A DNA stretch of 64,000 nucleotides, from positions 179,701 through 243,700 of the forward strand of contig JAHZIG010000002.1 of assembly GCA_019419865.1 (NCBI GenBank). Reading direction: 5' to 3'. The DNA comes from Clostridiales bacterium. Its GTDB lineage: Bacteria > Bacillota > Clostridia > Monoglobales > Monoglobaceae. A program made the position numbers and the translations under genes. Positions within the stretch are counted from its first letter, which is position 1, and every line of letters begins with the position of its first letter. The notes beneath the pieces are model-generated. The model did not search any database. It had not been told where the DNA came from and saw only the letters and a list, made by a program, of their open reading frames with translations. Shown here piece by piece: positions 1 to 8,803 of this stretch.

Positions 1-3000
1 CTTGTTCCTACTGCTACCACCGCATAAAGATCGGGCAGCCACGGATCCGTCGAATTGAATGTGACGGTCTGATTCGGCTCCGCCATCTCTATATCTATTG
101 CGTAGAGTTTAAGTATATCGCTCGACTGCTCCTGCTTATAAGCAAAATTCACTCCGGGCGCCGCCGTGTATATTTTCCCGCCTACCTCCGCGGTTACATT
201 ATTACCGCTTTGGAATCCGAGATAATACAATCTGTACTTTCCGGCCGGGGCGTTTAATTGAATCTGCGGATGCGCTCCGTCGCCGGTACTGGCAATAAAG
301 TTCTTATAGTTTGTGACAAGCTCAGGATCGATTATAGATCCGTCCTCTTCGTCTGCAAAATACTTAGCGACATTTTGATCTACTCCATCCACAAATACAA
401 GCGTGTATGTATTATCGCACTGATTTCCGCCAATTACGTCGGTATTATCGCCCTTGAACTCATATACTCCGGTTCCATCCGGTACAGGCGTTGGATCGGG
501 CTCCTCTCCGGTCACGATCTCGTCGTAAGATACGCTTATATCCTCGATCGTGAAAGTATTGTCGCCCGCGCTTCCGGGGAATACGCTGAGGTAGATATTA
601 TTCTTGTCCGCGTTTTCCGGGAACGCGTCAAACTCGTTATAGGTTATCCACTGCGACGACGTCGCGCTCTTAGCCTCGCCTATTATCTTCGAGTTTTTGA
701 AATCAACAATGATTCTCACATTCTGAACGGGGCTGTCGCCAAACTTAGCGTTCGCGCAGTTGAGCCACTGGTTTTCGTCGCTGCTCGATCCGCTTCTGCG
801 CGGCGCGTCGGGGTCGAACATGTTGAGCTGATCCCAACGTCCCGCGTTGACTCTCGCATAGCGGGTATCGCTGACATCCGTTGAGAATCCCGACGGCTGA
901 CCGTTTGTGACCTCTACCGAAGCTCCGTTATCGTCCGCGCGGTATCCCGCCGACATATCGAGAGTGAATTCAAGCGTCACCGCGTTAGTAGTGGATATAT
1001 TCGGCGTAAGGTCGGAAAGTCTCCAATACGCGCCTCCGGTTCCGTTTCCGCTAACGGTGAACGAACCGTCTCCGTTATCGGCAACGCTCGCGCCCGTTCC
1101 AAGCGACGTCGGCGCCTGCTCGATATCTACCGTTCTGCTCGCGAGTTTGTTAGAGGTTACCTCGAGCTTGACCTGATTTCCGACAACGCCCCTGACCGTA
1201 GTCCTGCCGTCCTCCGGAACCGTTATCGTAAACTCGTCGCTTACCGATATTATCTGCACGTCGTAATCGATGCCGTCCGCGCTCGCCGGGATATTCTCAA
1301 CGGTCGCCTGGGTCGTCATCGAATTTACTTCTATCTGCTGCTCCTTGATCAGAGCGCCGTTTTTGGTTATTCTGATAGTGTAGGTATTCTCAGCGTCCGT
1401 AGACTGGTTGATCGTAACGGGCATATCGAATACGTTTTCATCGTCGTTCGTAGCCGCTATAGTCACCGGTATCTCAACCTTGTCGCCGTAGCCGGTCGTC
1501 TTATCTCTCGCATAGAGGATCACCGACGTCTCTATCGGCTCCTCGCCGAGCGCCGGGCGGACTACTTCTATCGTCTGTCCGTCCTCCGATACTACCGCGT
1601 TTGAGGAAGCGCTCGCCCAATGGAACTCTATATTATCGTCCGAAGGCGTCGGCAGATTGATCGTCGTCTCCTCGCCCTCCGGAACGTCGATAGCCGAAGC
1701 CTCGATCTGCGCGTCTACCTCCGAAAGATACGTATCGCCGAAGTTCATCGGATCCCATTCGCTCTTGCCCTGATCGAGCCAGAAATCGCTGTTAAAATAG
1801 TTTCTCGGATTAAACTCGAGTATCTCCCACTGATCGAGCACGGTGCCCATGCCCTGTCCGCCTTCTTCAACGGATTTATTCACAAGACGTCCCGACAGAT
1901 CGACGTCGGAGCCGCTCGCGTTATGCGTGCCGTATTCGTAGAAACGCGCCATATCCGCCATACTTCCGGACATGTCTCTCCAGCCTACAGAATCGATCCC
2001 GGCCGGACTTGCGCCTATCTCGGCGGTATCGTCGAGCCTCGTGTTGTAGAACGTGATCTGAGCGCTCTGTCTCCAGGGTCTGCCGTACATCGAAGTTCCG
2101 ATATTATCCAGAAGGTTATACACAGTACAGTTAAAGAACAAATATCCGTAGGGGTTCGCCGCGTCGTGGTTAGCCGCGGTGATGGTCGCGCCGTAGCTCT
2201 GGTTGGTCATACCTTCCGCTCCGAGCAAGCAGCTGTCGAATACGACCGTAGCGTCGCCGTAGATATAGTCGGTGCCGCCGATCAGGTCGCACTCTTTAAA
2301 ATACTGTCTGCCTCTTCCTACCCATACGCTGTCCTGATTTCCTCTCGCTCTTATGCCTTCGAGGATTATCTTGTCGCCGTCTATCGCGATCGCATGGCCG
2401 CGTTCGTTATACTTATTCGAGCGGACGAGGTACGCGCTCTCTTCGGGCGTAAGATCCGTAAGCGCCTCGAGCGCCTTTACTTTCTCAATGTCGTTCTCTA
2501 TAGCAAGCGCCGCTACTACGCGATCGGTACCGTTTGGTACGGTGTTCTCGTCGCATATTGCAAGATTGTCGCGTCTCGGAAGAGCGCTGTCTGTAGCGTT
2601 ATCCGCGTTTCTATCCTCCTGCGGAGCTACTCCAAACTCTTTCTCGCCCTCCGTCACCATAACGGGTATAGTATTTACTATATTGAAGTCTTTTACCGTT
2701 ATATCGGTCGAAGCGCTGTCTACTACCAAAGCCGCCTGGTCGTTAAAGTCGCCAAGGTGATCCTTTTGAACAGGCACGTCTCTGTGCGCAACGCCGTCGG
2801 TGTCGTAGTACGAGATAGTATCGACGCCCGTAAGTACCTGTCCAAGACGGTAGACCGTGAAGTCTTCCTCGTTGTTTGAAATAACTTCTCCGTCTTCGTT
2901 AACGTCGCCATAGCCGTACCATGTGCCCGGATGGCTCCAGTTGACTTTCGGATCGTAGTTTCCGTCAAGGCCGGTGTTTCCCGCGCAGTAGCCGGTGCAG

Positions 3001-3338
3001 TAGTACCAGTAGAGGTTTACTCTGCCGTCTCCGTCGGTTCCGGGCGTCTGCTGCAAGGTCACAAAGCTAAGATCCTGTATCTTTACCTGCTCCTCGTAAT
3101 TGCCCGGATCCACGTTGATCGTTACCCTGTCCGCCTCGCTCTGCGGATCGATCGCCTTAGCCGCCGCGACCGCTTCGCTTATCGTTTGGTACTGCTTGTC
3201 CGTACCGACGGTCAGCGTAGTCGTCTCGGCAAGCTCCGCCATATCTTCTTCGGGCGCCGCGTACGAGACCGCGGTCGGGGCCAGAATCGTAACGAACACC
3301 GTCAGCGCCGAAAGCATAGCTAAAATTCTTTTTCGCAT
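1..3338 (-). CDS. Secreted pectinesterase (CE8) with C-terminal Ig-like/CBM-like modules, partial
   Basis: This frame stays open from an ATG at 3338, preceded by a GAAAGGAAGG ribosome binding site, to the left edge, giving at least 1112 residues, so the C-terminus is missing. A signal peptide (about residues 1-28) is followed by a right-handed beta-helix pectin methylesterase domain (about 38-445). The family residues are visible: Q335-D336, D357 in the GGTDYIYG motif, and R420/W422 in YGRPW; the 21-residue Asp-Asp spacing matches known pectin methylesterases. After about residue 500 come beta-rich linker modules that look Ig-like, then a probable carbohydrate-binding region. It would de-esterify pectin outside the cell. 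A surface anchor or dockerin may lie beyond the window. The catalytic assignment is strong; the accessory modules are inferred from composition. Confidence 0.9.
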   Translation of the reverse strand, partial: MRKRILAMLSALTVFVTILAPTAVSYAAPEEDMAELAETTTLTVGTDKQYQTISEAVAAAKAIDPQSEADRVTINVDPGNYEEQVKIQDLSFVTLQQTPGTDGDGRVNLYWYYCTGYCAGNTGLDGNYDPKVNWSHPGTWYGYGDVNEDGEVISNNEEDFTVYRLGQVLTGVDTISYYDTDGVAHRDVPVQKDHLGDFNDQAALVVDSASTDITVKDFNIVNTIPVMVTEGEKEFGVAPQEDRNADNATDSALPRRDNLAICDENTVPNGTDRVVAALAIENDIEKVKALEALTDLTPEESAYLVRSNKYNERGHAIAIDGDKIILEGIRARGNQDSVWVGRGRQYFKECDLIGGTDYIYGDATVVFDSCLLGAEGMTNQSYGATITAANHDAANPYGYLFFNCTVYNLLDNIGTSMYGRPWRQSAQITFYNTRLDDTAEIGASPAGIDSVGWRDMSGSMADMARFYEYGTHNASGSDVDLSGRLVNKSVEEGGQGMGTVLDQWEILEFNPRNYFNSDFWLDQGKSEWDPMNFGDTYLSEVDAQIEASAIDVPEGEETTINLPTPSDDNIEFHWASASSNAVVSEDGQTIEVVRPALGEEPIETSVILYARDKTTGYGDKVEIPVTIAATNDDENVFDMPVTINQSTDAENTYTIRITKNGALIKEQQIEVNSMTTQATVENIPASADGIDYDVQIISVSDEFTITVPEDGRTTVRGVVGNQVKLEVTSNKLASRTVDIEQAPTSLGTGASVADNGDGSFTVSGNGTGGAYWRLSDLTPNISTTNAVTLEFTLDMSAGYRADDNGASVEVTNGQPSGFSTDVSDTRYARVNAGRWDQLNMFDPDAPRRSGSSSDENQWLNCANAKFGDSPVQNVRIIVDFKNSKIIGEAKSATSSQWITYNEFDAFPENADKNNIYLSVFPGSAGDNTFTIEDISVSYDEIVTGEEPDPTPVPDGTGVYEFKGDNTDVIGGNQCDNTYTLVFVDGVDQNVAKYFADEEDGSIIDPELVTNYKNFIASTGDGAHPQIQLNAPAGKYRLYYLGFQSGNNVTAEVGGKIYTAAPGVNFAYKQEQSSDILKLYAIDIEMAEPNQTVTFNSTDPWLPDLYAVVAVGT

Positions 3339-3387
3339 TTTGATTCCTTCCTTTCATGTTTTATGCATAATATATTAGTTTATCTAA

Positions 3388-3416
3388 ATTATACAATAAA
3401 TTTATGCATTTTAACA
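3388..3416 (-). promoter_or_regulatory. Promoter for the pectinesterase gene
   Basis: Read on the minus strand, TGTTAA (3416-3411), 17 bases and TATAAT (3393-3388) lie 50 bases before the pectinesterase start. The -10 is perfect and the -35 weak, which suits an activated promoter. ATGCAT-like words at 3363, 3403 and 3426 surround it. Confidence 0.55.
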
Positions 3417-3454
3417 GTACCGATTTGCATAAAATAAGCTATGCCAATTTTATA

Positions 3455-3483
3455 TTGTAAAATATCCTAAAGAGCGCTATAAT
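3455..3483 (+). promoter_or_regulatory. Promoter for the MocR-family regulator gene
   Basis: TTGTAA (3455-3460), 17 bases and TATAAT (3478-3483) lie 50 bases before the ATG at 3533. It is divergent from the pectinesterase promoter, and the two start regions share about 190 bases, so one protein bound here could affect both genes. Confidence 0.6.
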
Positions 3484-3532
3484 ATAAGAAGGCATAGAAC
3501 CGCCTTAAGATACCGACAAAGGGGCGAGATAA

Positions 3533-4894
3533 ATGTTTAAGATAGACAGAGAGTCAAAGACTCCTATATATATACAGATATACGACAGTATCGTCGACGA
3601 GATAATAAACGGCTACCTTATAGCCAACGAGGCTCTGCCGTCGCGGCGGGCGCTCTGCCGCGAACTCAATATTTCGCCGGTAACCGTCGAGAACGCGTAC
3701 GGCAAACTGGTCTCGGACGGATACGTTATAGCCCGCCCGGGCAGCGGGTACTACGTATCCTCAGACCGAGTCTGGGACGACGAGAGAAAAGTCCTTACCG
3801 ACAACGTATTCAACTTCAGCAGTAACGGCGTCGAGGTATCCAAGCTGCCTTTCGCCAAGTGGTCGAAGCTTATGCTCAAGACGATAAAGGAGGATACCGG
3901 TCTGTTTCAGCACGGGGAGAAGCACGGAGAATACTGTCTGAGAAAGAGCATCCGCAGACTGCTGTTTAGGACGCAGGGAATACAATGTAAGACCGAGCAG
4001 ATCGTCATCGGTCCCGGACTGGAGGATCTTATGCGGGAGATATTTTTGCTGCTCGCGTATAAGACGCCTGTCTTGATGAATAACTACTATAATTATCGTA
4101 TAAAAAGCGTCGCCAACGTACTTCATCTCGACCCTGACTTCATCGAAAACGACTCGAACGGGATCGATATTGCAAAGCTTATGAAATACGAAACCGGGAT
4201 ACTGTACCAAAAACCCACTCACGATCTGCCCACGGGCGTAACGCTCTCCAACGAAAAGCGGGGGCAGCTTGTAAAATGGCCCGGCGACGGCAGATATATA
4301 ATCGAAGATACGAGCGAGAACGACTACTGCTATTCAAAGCGAAAAAGAACGCTCTGGGAACTCTCGGGAGGCAAAAACGTGATACTGCTCGGCAGTTTTT
4401 CCAATACGATAGCTCCGTCTATGAAAATCGGATACGCGGTTCTGCCGGAACAAATTTTAAAGCTGTGGGCGGCGAGCAAAACATTTTATGCAAACAGAGT
4501 ATCCCGCGCCGAACAGGTCACGCTGTCCAAATTTATCGATCTCGGCTACTATGAACAGCACGTTGGCTATATGCGCAGTATTTACCGCGAAAAGCTTAAT
4601 ACTCTAAAGACGGCTTTTTCGGAATCCGAACTTTCTGCGCACACCAAGCTCAGCGGCGACGAGGCCGGGATGTTCTGTCTGGCTGAGTTCGATATAGACG
4701 CCGACGAAAGAGAAAGCTCAAGGCTTTTACTCAGCGCCGGTATAAAGGCGAGTCTGCTCAACTCAAGCATTGGGATCCCGTCGCTCGCGCGTTATCCCGA
4801 AAACGCCTATGTAATAGGCTTCGGCGAACTTAAAAATTCCCAGATAAACGACGGGATCAAAAGATGGTCTAAGGCGTGGAAGAGCTACTTATGA
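3533..4894 (+). CDS. MocR/PdxR-type GntR regulator with degenerate aminotransferase-like domain
   Basis: The 453-residue protein has an N-terminal GntR winged helix (about 8-75, ending in the RPGSGYYV wing) and a fold-type I aminotransferase-like domain (about 100-450), the architecture of GabR/PdxR regulators. In active family members PLP is bound by a lysine in a GTFSK-like motif before P-x-x-R-x-GY. Here that stretch reads GSFSN (Asn291) and then P-S-M-K-I-GY, so the Schiff-base lysine is absent. The usual IEDDYDSEF stretch is also altered to IEDTSEND. It may have lost PLP sensing or use another ligand. It is divergent from the pectinesterase gene. Target genes cannot be read from the sequence. 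Confidence 0.85.
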   Translation: MFKIDRESKTPIYIQIYDSIVDEIINGYLIANEALPSRRALCRELNISPVTVENAYGKLVSDGYVIARPGSGYYVSSDRVWDDERKVLTDNVFNFSSNGVEVSKLPFAKWSKLMLKTIKEDTGLFQHGEKHGEYCLRKSIRRLLFRTQGIQCKTEQIVIGPGLEDLMREIFLLLAYKTPVLMNNYYNYRIKSVANVLHLDPDFIENDSNGIDIAKLMKYETGILYQKPTHDLPTGVTLSNEKRGQLVKWPGDGRYIIEDTSENDYCYSKRKRTLWELSGGKNVILLGSFSNTIAPSMKIGYAVLPEQILKLWAASKTFYANRVSRAEQVTLSKFIDLGYYEQHVGYMRSIYREKLNTLKTAFSESELSAHTKLSGDEAGMFCLAEFDIDADERESSRLLLSAGIKASLLNSSIGIPSLARYPENAYVIGFGELKNSQINDGIKRWSKAWKSYL

Positions 4895-4927
4895 CGATTT
4901 GATATAATAATTTTTGATAATGATAAA

Positions 4928-4965
4928 AGCCGGTCTCGCCGTAAAAAGCAAGACCGGCTCTTTTT
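4928..4965. terminator. Bidirectional intrinsic terminator
   Basis: AGCCGGTCT and AGACCGGCT form a 9-bp stem with a 14-base loop. T-runs follow on both strands, with five T after the plus-strand copy. It separates the converging regulator and stalk-protein genes. Confidence 0.85.
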
Positions 4966-5009
4966 AAACAGCCTTTAAACTAATCATATAATCAAATTCT
5001 CCGAGCCTA

Positions 5010-6665
5010 TCACGGCATTTGTCCGCTGCCATGACAGAGCGAACATGGCCGTCTGCCGCTGCCGCCGCAGTTGGGGCAGTCGTCCTCCCAGATCCCGCCG
5101 TCTATACCTATCTGAGCCTGAGTCGCCCTGCCGGTTCCGTGGCAATAGGTACACTCAAGGTAGCCGCTTCCGCCGCAGTTTAGGCATCTGCTCGCCGAAG
5201 AGGACGAGCCGGAGTTACTGTTTCCGCCCGATCCCGAACCTGAGCCGCTCGAAGAACTTCCGGGGATACCCGGAAGATTCGGCAGTTCGGACGGAGCGCC
5301 GATCCCGTAGGCGTCCCATACGCCGAGCACGTTATTTTCGGTCCCGTCGTAATTTATGACGCTCATCATTTGATATCTTCTCGAATAATTACTGCCCGCG
5401 TCCGTCCACTCGAAGTAATAGTAGACCGCCTGATCGTTATCGTAGTTTAAGAGTATATTGCTCTCGACGCCTGATTTATCAAGCTCCTCCGCGATAACTT
5501 TGTTTTCGCTGTTGACTATCCTTCCGCCGCTCTTTGCGAATCTGCCGTTATATCCGCCGCCGATCAGCTTCTCCTGAACATACGCGCCCGTAGGATACGC
5601 GCTTACCGTTTCGCTCTCGCCGCCGCCTAAGGGGATCTCCACGATATAGCTCATAGCCTCCGGCTCGAGCGCGTCGAGCGTAACGTTGAGATAGAGCGAG
5701 CCGTCCGTCACGGCCGCCGACAAGAAGTCGGCCATTCTGTAATCTCTATCCAGATCGTCGGATGTAAAATCGGCCTTAGCCGAATAGCTATCAATATCTC
5801 CGGTAGCGATATCGTAGACCGCCGCGCGGATAGTTCCGACGTCGTAGCCGACATAGAACGCCTTGTTGTCGCAGATGAAAAAGCCTATCCTGTAACTTCC
5901 AAGCTCGGCGTCGTCCTCGGTAAACAGCGTCTCAAGTCCGCTTCCGTCTCTGTTTATTCTCCTCAGGCTCGAAGTACTCCCGACCGTGCCCGGATCTTCC
6001 CAGAGGTATATCATGCCGTTGTAGAGTATGAGGTTCTCCGCCTCGCCGTTTAGCGGATACGCGTACTTGGCGCCGTTTTCAAATTTATTCAAACTCTCGT
6101 CGCCCGGAAAGCCGTAGTAAACCGCTCCGCCGTCCAGCAACACGCTCGGCATAGAAGTTACCCTGTAGGTCGTCTTATACAGCCTCTCGCCCTCGGGGAA
6201 ATACACCTTGCGGCTATCCATTCCGATCTCGACCAACTGCTTGCCCTCGTTCCAGTACACCTCCGCGCCGAAGGCCTCGCTTATAGCTCTGACCGGCACG
6301 AACGTCCTGTCGGATACGCTAATAGCCGCCGCGTCCAACGCGACCGTCCTCGCTCCGGCGGAGTCGGATACGGTCATCTCGGGCGAACCCAACCGGATCG
6401 AAACCGTCGTTCCGCCGAGCGTACTGACCGCGGTTTGGCTCGCCTCGTCCCATTCTACGTTCGCGCCGAACGCCTCGAAAATAGCGCGTATGGGAACCAT
6501 TGTGCGGTCGTTTTGGAAAAACGGCTCCGCGTCGAATACGACCGGCTCGCCGTCCACGTTAACGCTTATCCCGTCCGCATAGACCGACGCGGACGCGCCC
6601 AGACAAGCCGTGAAGATAAAAATTAATATTCCTAATACCGACCATCTGTGCAACTTACTTTTCAT
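5010..6665 (-). CDS. Secreted stalk-domain protein with DnaJ-like cysteine-motif tail
   Basis: The 551-residue protein starts with a signal peptide (about 1-31) and a copper amine oxidase N-terminal (stalk) domain in two halves (about 33-150). Each half carries the characteristic DRTMVPIRAI and DRTFVPVRAI motifs and a V-x-W-(D/N)-E motif. A beta-rich middle (about 155-470) resembles DUF5050-like propeller sequence. A Ser/Gly linker then leads to four C-x-x-C-x-G type motifs (CLNCGG, CTYCHG, CPNCGG, CSLCHG) like the DnaJ zinc-binding repeats. It is probably exported. The function is unknown; binding of metal or unfolded protein at the tail is only a guess. It shares a terminator with the converging regulator gene. 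Confidence 0.85.
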   Translation of the reverse strand: MKSKLHRWSVLGILIFIFTACLGASASVYADGISVNVDGEPVVFDAEPFFQNDRTMVPIRAIFEAFGANVEWDEASQTAVSTLGGTTVSIRLGSPEMTVSDSAGARTVALDAAAISVSDRTFVPVRAISEAFGAEVYWNEGKQLVEIGMDSRKVYFPEGERLYKTTYRVTSMPSVLLDGGAVYYGFPGDESLNKFENGAKYAYPLNGEAENLILYNGMIYLWEDPGTVGSTSSLRRINRDGSGLETLFTEDDAELGSYRIGFFICDNKAFYVGYDVGTIRAAVYDIATGDIDSYSAKADFTSDDLDRDYRMADFLSAAVTDGSLYLNVTLDALEPEAMSYIVEIPLGGGESETVSAYPTGAYVQEKLIGGGYNGRFAKSGGRIVNSENKVIAEELDKSGVESNILLNYDNDQAVYYYFEWTDAGSNYSRRYQMMSVINYDGTENNVLGVWDAYGIGAPSELPNLPGIPGSSSSGSGSGSGGNSNSGSSSSASRCLNCGGSGYLECTYCHGTGRATQAQIGIDGGIWEDDCPNCGGSGRRPCSLCHGSGQMP

Positions 6666-6782
6666 AATTTCATCTCCATTCTGAGTTAAATATTATATTT
6701 CTTAGGTCGATTATAGCATATCGGTATTCTCATTGCAATATTTTTATAATGATTTAACAATTTAAGGATATAAAATTTGCGC

Positions 6783-6822
6783 AAAAAAAGACCGGCGGGA
6801 TAAGGCGCATCCCGCCGGGTCT
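6783..6822 (-). terminator. Intrinsic terminator after the RCC1-repeat gene
   Basis: On the minus strand a GC-rich stem of about 13 bp (GGCGGGAT/ATCCCGCC core, 6-7 base loop) is followed by seven T, about 12 bases after the stop of the RCC1-repeat gene. Confidence 0.9.
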
Positions 6823-6833
6823 CGATCAAATGT

Positions 6834-8504
6834 TTAGCCTATCTCTATCCGCGTTCTTCCCGAACCGTCTATTCTCCAAAGTCCGTCGCCGTTTATAATA
6901 TACAGCTCGTTATTGTTTCCGCAGTATACCGCGTCGGCTTCGATTTGAGAATATTCCTGAGCGTAAAACCTCAAAAGCTGCGCCTGACGGCTTCTTCCTC
7001 CCGGCGCGAGCGGAGTGTTTCCGAGCGCGTACGCCCGTCCCGCGCTTATGAACGCGCTTCCGCTCCTGCCGCACGCTATCGCCGTTATATCAGTTAGGAC
7101 GGAGACCATGTAATCCCGCTCGTCCTGATCCCAGTATATCTTCCTGACCCTGGTCGGCTCGGGGAATCTGTAGTAACCGTACTCGTCCGCGATTATAAGG
7201 TTCTCGCTATCCTCGCCGTCCTGCGCTGTATCGTCCGCGACGATCTCTTCGTCGCAAAAACCAATGTACGTAGTTCCCCACATATAGACCGTGCCGTCTC
7301 TTCTCAGAGCGAGCGACTGTTCGTCGCCCGCCGCCACGCTCGTTATGTTGTACATATTCTGCGCCTGCGTCGGCTCGGCTCTGTACGAGACGTTCCTGCT
7401 CGCTATCCCGAGCTGACCGGAACCGTTCGAACCCCAGGTGAAAACTCTGCCGTTCTCGGCCGCGGCCGCTACGTGCTCGAGCCCCGCCGCGACGTCCGCA
7501 AATTTAACATCCGACTCGACCTTGACCGGCGCCGCGCTGTTTTCCGTCGTACCGTTTCCAAGCTGACCCTTAGTATTTAAGCCCCAGGCATATATATCGC
7601 CCGAACCGTCGAGCGCTACCGCGAAGTATCCGCCCGCGCTGAGCTTTACTATACCGCTAAGCCCCTCTATCCTGCGCGGCGAATCGACCCGCTCTCCGGT
7701 ATCAGAGCCGGCCTGACCGTATCTGTTATCTCCCCACGCGTATACGTTCCCATACCGGTCGAGCGCGTATATGGTACTGAGTCCGCAGTCTACCGCCACT
7801 ATATGCGACAGCCCTTCGACCTGAGAATACTGAGCGTCCTCCTCGGCCGTACTCCCGTACCAAACTGTTCCGTCGTCTCCGACATAGTAGAGCGCGTCGT
7901 CGGTAAACGCCAGTCTGTTATCAGCCTGGATCTCGGCGTTGACTATCTCGCCCTCGGTCTCCGGCGACGCGGTGGGAACGCTCGGCGAGGGCGACGCCGA
8001 CGGAACGGGTTCCGGCTCGCCGTTAGTTAAAATATCCACGGTATATGTAGCGCCATCCCAATTTACCTCGCAGCCCAAAGTCTCGGATACGAATCTGAGC
8101 GGCGCCAGCGTTCTGTCGTTTTCGGTCAAAACGGTCGCGTTCTCAAGCTCTACGGTCTCGGTCTCCTCGGTCCCGTCGCTATGCGTTCTGACGACTTCGA
8201 TCAAGTTGGAACCTATAGTAAACCTGATCCTAATATCTTGTTCGGCATCCCGGTAGATAATGTCCACCATATCGGGGTCGATATATTCAACCTCGGCGCC
8301 CAGACGCTCGAACACGCCCCTTACCGGGACCATCGTGACGTCGTCGATTATCAGCGGTTCCTGATCGGTAAAGTCGACCCTCTCGCCGTCTACGTTTATG
8401 GTAACGCCCGTCTCCACCGCGGAAAACGCCGTAAGTCCCGAAGTCCCCGAGACGACCAGCGCCGCTGACAGACCGGCGGCTATCGCTTTCGTTAACTTTT
8501 TCAT
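6834..8504 (-). CDS. Secreted stalk-domain protein with RCC1 repeats
   Basis: The 556-residue protein has a signal peptide (about 1-29), a copper amine oxidase N-terminal (stalk) domain (about 32-155, motifs DVTMVPVRGV and DRTLAPLRFV), a Pro/Ser linker (about 160-185) and RCC1-type repeats (about 195-480). The repeats contain YAWGDNRYGQAG, YAWGLNTKGQLG and FTWGSNGSGQLG. RCC1 repeats fold as a seven-blade propeller used for protein contacts, so a surface binding role is plausible. The start is supported by an AAGGAGTGG ribosome binding site. The leader carries a CGCCAA/TTGGCG hairpin just before it. It lies between another stalk gene and an LCP gene, but has its own terminator. Confidence 0.88.
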   Translation of the reverse strand: MKKLTKAIAAGLSAALVVSGTSGLTAFSAVETGVTINVDGERVDFTDQEPLIIDDVTMVPVRGVFERLGAEVEYIDPDMVDIIYRDAEQDIRIRFTIGSNLIEVVRTHSDGTEETETVELENATVLTENDRTLAPLRFVSETLGCEVNWDGATYTVDILTNGEPEPVPSASPSPSVPTASPETEGEIVNAEIQADNRLAFTDDALYYVGDDGTVWYGSTAEEDAQYSQVEGLSHIVAVDCGLSTIYALDRYGNVYAWGDNRYGQAGSDTGERVDSPRRIEGLSGIVKLSAGGYFAVALDGSGDIYAWGLNTKGQLGNGTTENSAAPVKVESDVKFADVAAGLEHVAAAAENGRVFTWGSNGSGQLGIASRNVSYRAEPTQAQNMYNITSVAAGDEQSLALRRDGTVYMWGTTYIGFCDEEIVADDTAQDGEDSENLIIADEYGYYRFPEPTRVRKIYWDQDERDYMVSVLTDITAIACGRSGSAFISAGRAYALGNTPLAPGGRSRQAQLLRFYAQEYSQIEADAVYCGNNNELYIINGDGLWRIDGSGRTRIEIG

Positions 8505-8529
8505 TTATATCCACTCCTTTTTTTTGATC

Positions 8530-8630
8530 TCGCCAACGCGCTTGGCGCGCGGCTTATGTTATATAAAAAACGCGGCGTACATAAGCTTTTGGAATATATG
8601 ATAGAGCCAAACGCTTTGTATAGGCGTTTA
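8530..8630 (-). promoter_or_regulatory. Leader of the RCC1-repeat gene with hairpins
   Basis: The 299-base gap between 8505 and 8803 holds no gene. Reading toward the RCC1 gene there is a AAACGC/GCGTTT inverted repeat (8609-8629) and a CGCCAA/TTGGCG hairpin (about 8533-8549) shortly before the ribosome binding site. The words AAAGCGTTTGGC and CCAAGCGCGT recur in the leader of the stalk gene at 59062-59550. The role is unknown. Confidence 0.4.
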
Positions 8631-8660
8631 TTTTAAGCGTATTATTCTTGTTTTATTGCA

Positions 8661-8687
8661 AAAAGGGGCGTTAAAACTTAACACCCC
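8661..8687 (-). terminator. Terminator after the LCP gene
   Basis: On the minus strand GGGGTGTT, a 7-base loop and AACGCCCC form an 8-bp stem with one G-T pair, followed by five T. It lies about 117 bases beyond the LCP stop codon. Confidence 0.75.
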
Positions 8688-8803
8688 CCTTAAATATTTA
8701 GTTTACAAACTGCAAAATAACGCTTGAAAACCTTCCTGTTTCTATATTCCCGTCTTACAAACCGCTCTTTGTTCTTCACTAATCAGTCCGCAGAGCCGCT
8801 ATA

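Noticed and set aside
1620..2879. A 419-codon plus-strand open frame
   Set aside because: It is the antisense shadow of the pectinesterase gene, has no ribosome binding site and no recognisable domain; the minus frame carries all catalytic motifs.
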